Shown piece after piece: positions 26,620 through 34,541 of a DNA stretch of 43,640 nucleotides; the first letter of the stretch is position 1; every line of letters begins with the position of its first letter. A program made the position numbers and the translations under genes. Location: contig CAHJWU010000002.1 of the NCBI GenBank assembly GCA_903643085.1, forward strand, positions 1 through 43,640, read 5' to 3'. The notes below the pieces were generated by a model that did not search any database, was not told where the DNA came from, and saw nothing but the letters and a program-made list of their open reading frames with translations. This DNA comes from Rhodospirillales bacterium. GTDB lineage: Bacteria; Pseudomonadota; Alphaproteobacteria; Acetobacterales; Acetobacteraceae.

Positions 26620-26649
26620 ATGCCCTTGGCCAGAAATGCCTTTGGCCGG
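26620..26649. promoter_or_regulatory. Two 14-base direct repeats upstream of the LuxR-type gene
   Basis: ATGCCCTTGGCCAG (26620-26633) and ATGCCTTTGGCCGG (26636-26649) are tandem copies with two differences and a 16-base period. They lie in the 291-base spacer between the divergent SDR operon and the regulator gene, a plausible place for regulator binding. Apart from this repeat I see no feature in the spacer. Confidence 0.35.
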
Positions 26650-26765
26650 ACTTGAATTTGGACATCGGCAACCCAGCCGGGGCTTGCTGGCGCCTGTCAA
26701 ACCTTGTAACCCGGAAGGTGGGAAACGTAGCAAAACTGGGATCCAGATCCGAACAGGACGGTCGC

Positions 26766-27533
26766 ATGAAATTCGACATCGACGAGCTGAGGTTTTTGAG
26801 TCCGCAAGGTGTGAGGGGCGCCGCGGAGAGGTTGCGTGACATCGTCCATGAGATGCTTGGTTTTCGTGTCGCGGTCTGTCACAACATCGCGGTCAGCCAG
26901 CCAATGGTGGACGCTGATGGCGACGTGCTTGCCACCGGCGTGTTCGGCTGGACAAACGACGAGAACGATCGCTGGTGGCGCGTGCCGAGGCTGGCGCTTG
27001 ATTCTCCCCTGCCGACAGCCTGCCGCTACGAGAGCGAGCCTTTCTGGTGCAACGCCGAAGGCTTTCGCAGTCCGCTCCCGAACTCGATGCTGGACGCGCT
27101 CGACCTGAGCAATTTCGAACGTCGCGGGTTGACGCCGGCGGCTATCGTCGTGCCGGTGCATCTGCCGTTCGGCCAGATCGGTGCGGCCAGTTTCGTGCCC
27201 TGGGACCGCTCGCACGTGGACGTCTCGGAAGAGTTCGAGAAACACGGCGACATGCTCGGCCTGATGACGCGTACCTTCGTTGCGAGCTACACGCGGGTGA
27301 TGTGCCGTCAGGAGCGGGTACCCGTCGGTGCGATGCTGTCCAAGCGCGAGGTGGAATGCCTGCGTTGGGCCGCGGTGGGCAAAACCGATTTTGAAATCAG
27401 CATGATCATGCTTCGCAGCCGTGCGACCGTCCGGTTCCACATACATAACGCGTCAGTGAAGCTGAGTGCGGTGAATCGCAGCCAGACACTCTTCAAGGCG
27501 ACCCAGCTCGGTTACATCGGGCTCAACGCGTAA
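26766..27533 (+). CDS. LuxR-family transcriptional regulator (solo)
   Basis: The 255-residue protein starts at ATG 26766 with AGGA eight bases upstream; the longer open frame has no homology before this. The N-terminal ~175 residues look like an autoinducer-binding-type alpha-beta-alpha domain. The C-terminus is a LuxR helix-turn-helix: MLSKREVECLRWAAVGKTDF followed by TVRFHIHNASVKLSAVNRSQ. I could not place the conserved Trp/Tyr/Asp set of acyl-homoserine-lactone sensors, and no LuxI-type synthase is in the window. A pathway intermediate is therefore a possible ligand. It sits between two minus-strand catabolic transcripts and is the only regulator seen in the cluster. Confidence 0.85.
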   Translation: MKFDIDELRFLSPQGVRGAAERLRDIVHEMLGFRVAVCHNIAVSQPMVDADGDVLATGVFGWTNDENDRWWRVPRLALDSPLPTACRYESEPFWCNAEGFRSPLPNSMLDALDLSNFERRGLTPAAIVVPVHLPFGQIGAASFVPWDRSHVDVSEEFEKHGDMLGLMTRTFVASYTRVMCRQERVPVGAMLSKREVECLRWAAVGKTDFEISMIMLRSRATVRFHIHNASVKLSAVNRSQTLFKATQLGYIGLNA

Positions 27534-27722
27534 GGTTTTTCGGGCAGGTCACGGCGTTCGCTCGCAAGCTCGACGGCAGGTATCCCGACGGCGCGAACGA
27601 GGCGTCTTGCGCGAGAACCACTGCCGTTCGGTCTGGAGCCGATCGCGGCACGCCGTCACAATCCGAGCGGCGTGTTTGCTCCAGCCGGTGAAACGCAGTT
27701 GGCGAGCCGGCTTGGTCCATCG

Positions 27723-29909
27723 TCATCGCGCATGCAGGCGCACCGGAATGGCGCTCATGCGGGGGATGCCTGTCATGGCGTCATACTCGCGATCGACGGG
27801 AACAAGCCGGCCGGTATTGCCGCCTCGCACGGCGGGGTCGTCGTCCTCGCCCGGATTGCCACCCCAGGCATGACTCATGGACACGCAGCCGCGCCGGACG
27901 CTGGGGTCCGTACGCACGATGGCGGCAACGTGCGCCACGCGCGAGACGATGTCGATGGCGGCTCCGTCCTGCAATCCCAGCATGGCGAGATCGTCGGGAT
28001 GCAGGAACGCGCCGTTTCCGGCGACGCGCGCGCCGATCTTCGGCGCGTCATGCCAGCAGGAATTGACCACGTCGTGCAGTCTTCGGCTGATCAGCCGGAA
28101 GGGGTATGACGCATCCAGCTCGACATCGCGTTCAGCGAGCACCGAAGTCAGTTCGGCCAGCAGGATGGGGTTGCCGATGTCGAGCCGGCCCGTCCAGTCG
28201 GCCGGCCGTGGCTGCACGACCAGCGCCGGCCTGTCGAAGACGTGGCCCGACTCGCCGCAGCCTTTGACCACGTCGACCGCGACTGGCGAATGGCGCGTGA
28301 TCATGCGCCAAACATCGTCCGCGCTCGGCGTTCCGGTCATGTCCAGATCGGTGCCCGCCTGCCTGGCCGCCACCGGATCGGGAATGGACCAGTCGCGCAG
28401 CCGGAGCTCCAGGCCGAGTTGGCGGCCGATGCTATGCAGCACCTCCCACTCCTCGACCAGATCGCTGCCCGGCGGCGGCTGCGTGAGTGGTCCGCTATAT
28501 TGCGCATAGGGCTCCTCGTAGCCCCAGCCCGGCCCGAAATTGCCGAACATCTCGTTGTGCATGGTGGTGGAGGTCGTCTCCAGGCCGAGCTTGGGGGCGA
28601 GCACGTAATGCGCCAGCCGGCCGGTGGCCGACATCACGGGGTCGAAGCAGACCAGCAGATCCAGCGACCGCATCGCCGCGTAGGTCTTCTCCTGGTCCGG
28701 CCAGGCCGCCATCGGGTTGCCGCCCAGCACCAGCAGCGCACGCACCTGGCCCTCGCCTGGCATCAGGATCTCCTCAGCCAGCGTCGCCGTTGGCAGCCCG
28801 GCAGGTGTCTCTTCCAGGCCGCGTATGCGCATCTTGTGGCCGTAGCCGATAGCTGGAAACGGGCCAGGCGAGGCGGCGATGGCCGGCGCGCGGTTGACCA
28901 TCACGCCTGGGTTGCCGATCGTCTCGCCGGCGCGCAGCCAGAACCCTGCGAGCGTGGTCAGCACCTTGACGAAATACTCCGTCACGTTGCTGTGCCCGGC
29001 CATGTTCGAGCCGGTGCCGGCAGAGACCGCCCCGCTGCGGCCGGAAGCGAACAACCGCGCGGCGCGTACGAGGTCGTCCGCGGCGATCCCGGCGCGCGCT
29101 GCGGCCAGCTCCGGCGTGAACGGTGCCACGGCGTCGCGCAACTCGGCCAGGCCTACCGTTTCGGCGCCGACGAAATCGGCGTCGTACAACCCTTCGGTCA
29201 GCATCACGCGCGCGATGCCGGCGAGTACGGCGGGGTCCTCCCCGGGGCGCACCTGCAGATGCACGTCGGCCTGCGCGGCAACTTCGGTCACGCGCGGATC
29301 GATCACGATCAGCTTAAGGCCGCGTTTGCGGGCCTCATGCAGCCGCGCCGCGGGGTTGACCCCAAGGCCGCCGTTCATCGACACGATCGGGTTAGTGCCG
29401 ACCAGCAGCAGGCTCTCCCATCGTGCGATGGGCGGGGTTCCGGCGAGCCAGGGTCCGTGCAAGGCCAGACCGATCGCCTTGCCCGGCTGGTCGATGGAGA
29501 CGGCGTTGAACATCATCGGCGAGCCCAGCGCCGCCAGGACAGCATCGGCATAGGCATGGGCAGGAAAATTATTGTAGCCGTGCGTGCCCACGTAGCAGGC
29601 CACCGCGCGTGGCCCGTGCAAAGCGACGATCTCGCCGATCCGCTCGGCGATTTCGGCGACCGCCTGTTGCGAGCCTACCGGCACATGATCGCCGCCTGCG
29701 TTCCGCTTGCGTGATTGCAGCAGCCGTTCCGGCGCGGTGGCGTAGGCGGCAGACTGGCGGCCCTTGATGCAGCTGTAGCCCCGGTACGCGGCGTTGTTCT
29801 TGTCGCCGTAGAGCCTTACCGGCACGTCACCGTCGAATTCGACCACCAGGTCGCAGGCGGCGTGGCACACCTGACAGACGGTATGCCGCTTCACTCCGAT
29901 GGACCGCAC
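27723..29909 (-). CDS. Molybdopterin-dependent oxidoreductase, large subunit
   Basis: The 728-residue protein begins with a [4Fe-4S] site Cys12-x2-Cys15-x3-Cys19 and Cys47 (VCQVCHAACD, YSCIKGRQ). The molybdopterin-binding domains follow, with LLLVGTNPIVSMNGG, LIVIDPRVTEVAAQADVHL, LLVLGGNPMAAWPD and a C-terminal dinucleotide-binding domain (HPDDLAMLGLQDGAAIDIVS). No Cys or Sec is seen at the usual molybdenum-ligand position (around NAVSIDQPGK), so Ser or Asp may serve. Start GTG 29909 has GGAG eight bases upstream. No separate iron-sulfur or membrane subunit accompanies it, so it probably acts as a soluble single-subunit enzyme; hydroxylation, dehydrogenation or oxygen-atom transfer are all possible. 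Confidence 0.88.
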   Translation of the reverse strand: MRSIGVKRHTVCQVCHAACDLVVEFDGDVPVRLYGDKNNAAYRGYSCIKGRQSAAYATAPERLLQSRKRNAGGDHVPVGSQQAVAEIAERIGEIVALHGPRAVACYVGTHGYNNFPAHAYADAVLAALGSPMMFNAVSIDQPGKAIGLALHGPWLAGTPPIARWESLLLVGTNPIVSMNGGLGVNPAARLHEARKRGLKLIVIDPRVTEVAAQADVHLQVRPGEDPAVLAGIARVMLTEGLYDADFVGAETVGLAELRDAVAPFTPELAAARAGIAADDLVRAARLFASGRSGAVSAGTGSNMAGHSNVTEYFVKVLTTLAGFWLRAGETIGNPGVMVNRAPAIAASPGPFPAIGYGHKMRIRGLEETPAGLPTATLAEEILMPGEGQVRALLVLGGNPMAAWPDQEKTYAAMRSLDLLVCFDPVMSATGRLAHYVLAPKLGLETTSTTMHNEMFGNFGPGWGYEEPYAQYSGPLTQPPPGSDLVEEWEVLHSIGRQLGLELRLRDWSIPDPVAARQAGTDLDMTGTPSADDVWRMITRHSPVAVDVVKGCGESGHVFDRPALVVQPRPADWTGRLDIGNPILLAELTSVLAERDVELDASYPFRLISRRLHDVVNSCWHDAPKIGARVAGNGAFLHPDDLAMLGLQDGAAIDIVSRVAHVAAIVRTDPSVRRGCVSMSHAWGGNPGEDDDPAVRGGNTGRLVPVDREYDAMTGIPRMSAIPVRLHAR

Positions 29910-30027
29910 GTCGTGTCTCCGGGCTTGTGTCGAAGATGGCCGTAAATTCCATCCGAGCTTGCAGACAGCCTGGCCGACGCTAGAGACCAGCCGAGATCCG
30001 GCAAAGCTCGCTTAAAAGCCAGGAGCC

Positions 30028-31251
30028 GTGGACCGGTCACACAGGATACCTCGATCGAAACTGCCGGACTTGCGGGAATTGGACGGCCTGGAGAATGCAG
30101 TTCTGAACGACACCAGCGACTGTCTGTTCGAACCGACTTGCGTCGGCGGCACGACGATCCGCAACCGTCTGGCGTTGGCGCCGATGACCCGGCAGCGATC
30201 GTCACTGGACGGCGTGCCCACCGATCTCAACGTCGAGTACTACCGGCAGCGCGCCTCCGCCGGCCTGCTGGTCAGCGAAGGCATCTACCCGTCCCCGATG
30301 GGAAAGGGATACCTGTTCACACCCGGCTTGCACTCCGACGCACACACCGCCGGCTGGCGGCGGGTGACCGACGCCGTGCACGATGCGGGCGGCACGATCT
30401 TCGGCCAGATCATGCATGTCGGCCGCCTGTCGGACCCGTTGATGCTCGATGGCGCGCAGCCTGTGGCGCCTTCGGCAGTCCGGCCCGATCCAACCGCCAG
30501 GCACTACACGATCAACTGTCCCCGCCCCAAGCGTCCGTATCCGGAGCCGCGCGCGCTGACCCATGCCGAGGTGCTGGGCGTGATTGACGCGTTCGGCGAC
30601 TGCGCCGCGCGGGCGCGGCAGGCCGGGTTCGACGGCGTGGAGATCCACGCCGCCTCGGGCTACCTGCCGATGCAGTTCCTGTCCACCAACACGAACCTGC
30701 GCACCGATGAGTGGGGCGGCAGCGTGCCCAGGCGAACAGCGTTCCTGCTCGCCTGCGTGGACTCCATGACGGCCGCGACCTCCGCGGATTTCGTTGCGGT
30801 GAAGCTCTCGCCGGGCTGGACGTTTCACAACGTGTTCGACGACGACGCAATCGCCACGTACACCCATGCGGTGCGCGAACTATCGAAACGCGGCATAGCC
30901 TATCTGCAACTCGGTGATTACGGTGTCGGGTGGGACGTGTACGGCACGCTCAGGCCGCTGTTCGACGGGCCGGCGATGTTCGTGGCCGGGTTCAGCCGGC
31001 CGAGTGCGGCCGCCGCCGTGCAAGCCGGGCATGCCGACATGATTGGCATCGGGCAGGCCTACATCGCCAATCCCGACCTGGCCGAACGCTACCGACAGGG
31101 CTGGGCGCTCAACCGTCCGGAGGTGGCCACTTACTACACGCAGGGCGAAGAAGGCTACACCGACTACCCGGTCTTTGCGCGCAGCGATCCCGGTCGGCTG
31201 CAATCGGTAGATGCCGCTCCCACCCCCATTTCTGCCGAAACAACAGGCTGA
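30028..31251 (+). CDS. NADH:flavin oxidoreductase (Old Yellow Enzyme family)
   Basis: This ~407-residue FMN TIM-barrel has the family order: LFEPTCVGGTTIRNRLALAPM, GQIMHVGRL, FDGVEIHAASGYLPMQFLST ending in RTDEWGGSVPRR, then the phosphate-binding stretch VAGFSRPSAAAAVQAGHADMIGIGQAYI. It should reduce activated C=C bonds such as enones or cyclic dienones. The GTG at 30028 has an AGGAG that is too close, and ~30 residues precede the homologous region, so the true start may lie slightly downstream. It is divergent from the molybdopterin enzyme and 14 bases ahead of an NTF2-like gene. Confidence 0.88.
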   Translation: MDRSHRIPRSKLPDLRELDGLENAVLNDTSDCLFEPTCVGGTTIRNRLALAPMTRQRSSLDGVPTDLNVEYYRQRASAGLLVSEGIYPSPMGKGYLFTPGLHSDAHTAGWRRVTDAVHDAGGTIFGQIMHVGRLSDPLMLDGAQPVAPSAVRPDPTARHYTINCPRPKRPYPEPRALTHAEVLGVIDAFGDCAARARQAGFDGVEIHAASGYLPMQFLSTNTNLRTDEWGGSVPRRTAFLLACVDSMTAATSADFVAVKLSPGWTFHNVFDDDAIATYTHAVRELSKRGIAYLQLGDYGVGWDVYGTLRPLFDGPAMFVAGFSRPSAAAAVQAGHADMIGIGQAYIANPDLAERYRQGWALNRPEVATYYTQGEEGYTDYPVFARSDPGRLQSVDAAPTPISAETTG

Positions 31252-31265
31252 GAGCGGACTCGCGC

Positions 31266-31835
31266 ATGGATGTCACACCTTCCGCGCTCGCAGAGCTGCT
31301 TGCCAAGCAGGCCATCACCGAACTGCTTCACCGCTATTGCAGGGCGCTTGACCGCATGGACCGCGAACTGGCGCTGTCGTGCTGGCACGACGGCGGCACG
31401 GACCAGCACACCCCGCTGTTCTCCGGCACCGGCGCGGATTTTGTCGACTGGGTGTGGAAGGTGCACGAACCGATGAAGCTGACCCGGCACGTGCTCAGCA
31501 ACATACTCATCGAGGTGGATGGCGGCCAGGCCTGGAGCGAGTCCTACTGGACCGTCCTGTTGCGTGTCGAGCGCGACGGCAAGCTGGTCGATATCTGGGG
31601 TGGCGGCCGCTATCTGGATCACCACCGTTTCGCCGACGGTCGATGGGCCTTCGTGCACAGGCGATCCGTGCATGACTGGGATCGGGTGGCACCACTCGAC
31701 ATGACGATGGCCGATTTTGCCGGACCGCCTATCGTCGAGCCTCAGGCCGGGACCGCGCCGCTTTACGCCCCGTCCCGCACCAGGGCCGACCCATCGTACC
31801 AGGCCCTCGGCGGACATTGCATGAGCTTTCCGTAA
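31266..31835 (+). CDS. NTF2/SnoaL-like protein (first)
   Basis: The 189-residue protein has the cone-shaped SnoaL_4 fold: LAKQAITELLHRYCRALDRM with DRELALSCWHDGG, a core with TRHVLSNILIEV, and a strand-rich C-terminal half (YWTVLLRVERDGKLVDIWGG). Related proteins include ring hydroxylating-enzyme small-subunit-like folds, steroid isomerases and dehydratases. The catalytic residues are not assignable here. It follows the Old Yellow Enzyme gene and is tail-to-tail with a second NTF2-like gene, separated by only 19 bases. Confidence 0.78.
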   Translation: MDVTPSALAELLAKQAITELLHRYCRALDRMDRELALSCWHDGGTDQHTPLFSGTGADFVDWVWKVHEPMKLTRHVLSNILIEVDGGQAWSESYWTVLLRVERDGKLVDIWGGGRYLDHHRFADGRWAFVHRRSVHDWDRVAPLDMTMADFAGPPIVEPQAGTAPLYAPSRTRADPSYQALGGHCMSFP

Positions 31836-31854
31836 CGGCGAGCAGACGAGCGGA

Positions 31855-32373
31855 CTAGGTCTCGGTCGCTTCACGAACCGCCATCCGCCCGATCGCGGGT
31901 ATGCCACGCGCGTGGGCACGGGCGAACAAGGCACGATCGCCCTGCTCCCAGGTGATCACCAACCTGCAGGCGACGATCTTCCAGAGCGCGCCCTGCCGCA
32001 CCAGCCGGTGGACGTAGAAGCCGCCGAGCAGCTGCAGTTCGCCGCCGAAGCTGTGCCGCGCCACGACGGTCACGTCGGTGGTCGCAATGTCGGCGTCGAG
32101 CCTGACGATGATGTTGGTCAGGCTGTGCTGGGTCGCGTCGAAGCATGCAAGCGTGTCGCGCACCTGTGCCACCCAGTCATCCGCCGGCATGGTGGCCTTC
32201 AGCCCGGACCAGGAGGAAAAGTCGAACTCGACCAGATCGGCGAAGATCGAGCGGTACAGCGCCCAGTCGCGCCGGTCGATGCCCGCGGCGTAGGCGAGGA
32301 TCGTGTCGGCGACAGCCGACCGGTCGATCAGGTCCTGCAAGGTCGCCGGCGCCGACGCCGGCTGGCCGTTCAC
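31855..32373 (-). CDS. NTF2/SnoaL-like protein (second)
   Basis: The 172-residue protein has LQDLIDRSAVADTILAYAAG and IDRRDWALYRSIFADLVEFD at the N-terminus and LLGGFYVHRLVRQGALWKIV at the C-terminus, the SnoaL_4/NTF2 fold. The GTG start at 32373 overlaps the upstream SDR stop (GTGA), so it is co-translated with that SDR. The pairing suggests that it acts on the product of the SDR, for example as a dehydratase or isomerase, but no reaction is proven by sequence. Confidence 0.8.
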   Translation of the reverse strand: MNGQPASAPATLQDLIDRSAVADTILAYAAGIDRRDWALYRSIFADLVEFDFSSWSGLKATMPADDWVAQVRDTLACFDATQHSLTNIIVRLDADIATTDVTVVARHSFGGELQLLGGFYVHRLVRQGALWKIVACRLVITWEQGDRALFARAHARGIPAIGRMAVREATET

Positions 32374-33128
32374 AGGGACGATCCCCCGTCGATGACGAAT
32401 TCGGCGCCGGTCACGAACGTGGCCTCGTCGGAGGCGAGATACAGCGCCATGCCGGCGACCTCGTCAGGTCGGCCCATCCGGCCGACCGGGTGAAGCGCGG
32501 ACCATTGGGCATACAACGCCTGCGGGTCCTCGACCTGCGCCATCACCTTGTCCAGGATCGGGGTGTGCATCACGCCAGGATGGATGGTGTTGCAGCGTAT
32601 GCCGTAGCCTTCGCGCGCGTAATGCAGCGCCACGGATTTCGACAGATGCGTCATGCCAGCCTTGGCGGCGTTATAGCCGCAATACTCGGGCTGGGCGCGT
32701 ATGCTGCACATCGAGGACATGTTGATCACCGATCCGCCTGTGCGCCTCATCAGCCCGGTCACGTGCTTGCAGCCGAGGAACACGCCAACGAGATCGATCT
32801 CGAGCATCTGCCGGAAATCCGCGACACCGAGCGTCTCGACGGTGCCGAAGGTCGTGATGCCGGCGTTGTTGACAAGCACGTCGATCCGGCCGCGCCAGGC
32901 TTCGACCGCGGCGAAGGCATCGATCCAGTCCGACTCGCTCGTCACGTCCAGGCGCTGCACGCGCACCGCGTCGCCGAGCTCGGTGCCGATGCCGTGCGCG
33001 CCGTCAAGGTCGATGTCGCCGACCATGACGTGGGCGCCTTCGGCCGCGAAGTGCTGCACCATGGCGCGCCCCAGGCCCGAGGCGCCGCCCGTCACCAGCG
33101 CCACGCGGCCGTCAAGCCTGCCGCTCAT
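32370..33128 (-). CDS. SDR-family oxidoreductase
   Basis: The 252-residue enzyme has TGGASGLG at 13-20, NNAG at 87-90, Ser139 and YNAAK with Tyr152 and Lys156, and closes with TGAEFVIDGGSSL. It resembles 3-beta/17-beta hydroxysteroid and cyclopentanol dehydrogenases like the SDR at 25695, with which it shares the IRCNTIHPGV stretch, so the two are likely paralogues. Start at ATG 33128 has a G-rich ribosome site (GGGGGGAA). It lies 15 bases after an acyl-CoA dehydrogenase stop in one operon. Confidence 0.9.
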   Translation of the reverse strand: MSGRLDGRVALVTGGASGLGRAMVQHFAAEGAHVMVGDIDLDGAHGIGTELGDAVRVQRLDVTSESDWIDAFAAVEAWRGRIDVLVNNAGITTFGTVETLGVADFRQMLEIDLVGVFLGCKHVTGLMRRTGGSVINMSSMCSIRAQPEYCGYNAAKAGMTHLSKSVALHYAREGYGIRCNTIHPGVMHTPILDKVMAQVEDPQALYAQWSALHPVGRMGRPDEVAGMALYLASDEATFVTGAEFVIDGGSSL

Positions 33129-33143
33129 GTTCCCCCCTGTTTG

Positions 33144-34352
33144 TCACAGGCCGAGCACCGTCCTGGCAATAATCGAACGTTGCACCTCGTTCGTGCCGCC
33201 GAAGATGGTCCACGCGCGGTTGTTCAGATAGGTCGGTGCGGCGATCTGCGCGCCGACGCCCAATGCCGGACGCGGCGCGTTTTCGCCGTAAAGCGGCCGC
33301 GTGCGGGCAAGCTGCAGACCCGCATAGCCGTAGAGTTGCATCATCAACGTGCCGACATGCTGCTTGAGGTTGGATGCCACGAGTTTGACCAGCGAGGTCT
33401 GCGGACCAGGCGGGCGTCCGTTGGCTATGTCGGACAGGATGCGCAATTCCGTCATCTCCAGGCCCTGCGCCTCGAATTCGGCACAGGCGAGGCGCGCCAT
33501 GAACAGCGCATCCTGCGCCATCGTCTCATTGCCCTCACCCGGCCGCTCGGCGGCCTGGGCGCGTATGATTGCCAGGTCCGCCAGCAGGGCTGGCGCGTGG
33601 CACGAACCGCCGCGTTCGTTTTCCAGCAGGAACTTCGCAATCGTCCAGCCCTGGCCTTCCTCGCCGACCATGTCGCAGGCCGGCACGACGACATCGTCGA
33701 GGAACACCGCATTAACCTCGTGGTCGCCGGCCAGGCCCATGATCGGCCGCACCTCGATCCCCTTCTGGCGCATGTCGACCAGGAAGAAGCTGATGCCGGC
33801 CTGCTTGCGCGCGGCCTGGTCGGTGCGTGCGAGGCAGAACATGTGGTCGGCGAAATGCGCATGCGTGGTCCACAGCTTGCTGCCGTTCAGTATCCAGTCA
33901 TCGCCCGAACGCACCGCCCGCGTCTTCAGGCTCGCCAGATCGGAGCCTGACGAGGCCTCGGAAAATCCCTGGCACCAGTAATGCTCGCCGGACAGTATTT
34001 TCGGCAGGTAGCGCGCCTGTTGTTCGGGCGTGCCAAAACGATGCAAGACCGGCCCCAGCAGCTTCAGGCTCAGCACAGGCAGTTCGGGCGCGTGGGCCAG
34101 CGCGCAGGCCTTCTCGAAGATGTAGCGCTGCACCGGCGTCCATCCCGGACCGCCGAACTCGGCGGGCCAGGAATAGGCAAGCCATCCCTTGCGGTGCAGG
34201 ATCGCTTGCCATTCGCTTGCCAGGTTGGGTTCGGCAAAAACCGTCGTCGTGGCGCGGGCACCGTCCCGCAGCCGTTCGGGCAGCTGATCGGCCAGGAAGG
34301 TCTCGATCTCGTCTCGAAAAATCCGCTCGGCCTCGGTGAATGCCATGTCCAT
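33144..34352 (-). CDS. Acyl-CoA dehydrogenase, subunit with candidate catalytic base
   Basis: The 402-residue flavoprotein has the family segments WPAEFGGPGW, YWCQGFSEASSGSDLASLKT, DDWILNGSKLWTTHAHFADH and the C-terminal TIFGGTNEVQRSIIA that binds FAD of a neighbouring subunit. The MCAD-type glutamate of YEGT is Gly here; an alternative glutamate is present in helix G (LLENERGG), as in isovaleryl- and long-chain enzymes. It resembles the FadE26/FadE28-FadE29 type of actinobacterial steroid catabolism. It desaturates an acyl-CoA in the cytoplasm and passes electrons to ETF. It is divergent from a second, complementary acyl-CoA dehydrogenase 189 bases away. Confidence 0.9.
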   Translation of the reverse strand: MDMAFTEAERIFRDEIETFLADQLPERLRDGARATTTVFAEPNLASEWQAILHRKGWLAYSWPAEFGGPGWTPVQRYIFEKACALAHAPELPVLSLKLLGPVLHRFGTPEQQARYLPKILSGEHYWCQGFSEASSGSDLASLKTRAVRSGDDWILNGSKLWTTHAHFADHMFCLARTDQAARKQAGISFFLVDMRQKGIEVRPIMGLAGDHEVNAVFLDDVVVPACDMVGEEGQGWTIAKFLLENERGGSCHAPALLADLAIIRAQAAERPGEGNETMAQDALFMARLACAEFEAQGLEMTELRILSDIANGRPPGPQTSLVKLVASNLKQHVGTLMMQLYGYAGLQLARTRPLYGENAPRPALGVGAQIAAPTYLNNRAWTIFGGTNEVQRSIIARTVLGL

Positions 34353-34508
34353 GGTGTGGTCCTATCTCGCCTCCCGCCAGACGCGTCAGCTGGGTAAACA
34401 GCTAGGCCGGCTGCGGCCATGCTCATCGCGCGCCGGCAGCTATCTCTAGTGGGAGTGGCCATACTTGTCTCGCGCACGCACAGTCGCCACCAGTACAACC
34501 AGCCCTGC

Positions 34509-34522
34509 CCGAACGGGTTCGG
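34509..34522. promoter_or_regulatory. Perfect 14-base palindrome before the second acyl-CoA dehydrogenase
   Basis: CCGAAC-GG-GTTCGG is a perfect dyad (6+2+6) 19 bases before the TTG start at 34542 and within the 189-base divergent promoter region. It contains the core AAC-N2-GTT found in operators of TetR-type lipid and steroid regulators such as KstR. No TetR gene is in the window, so the regulator would have to be elsewhere. Confidence 0.4.
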
Positions 34523-34541
34523 TCCGAGGACGGCATAGCAC

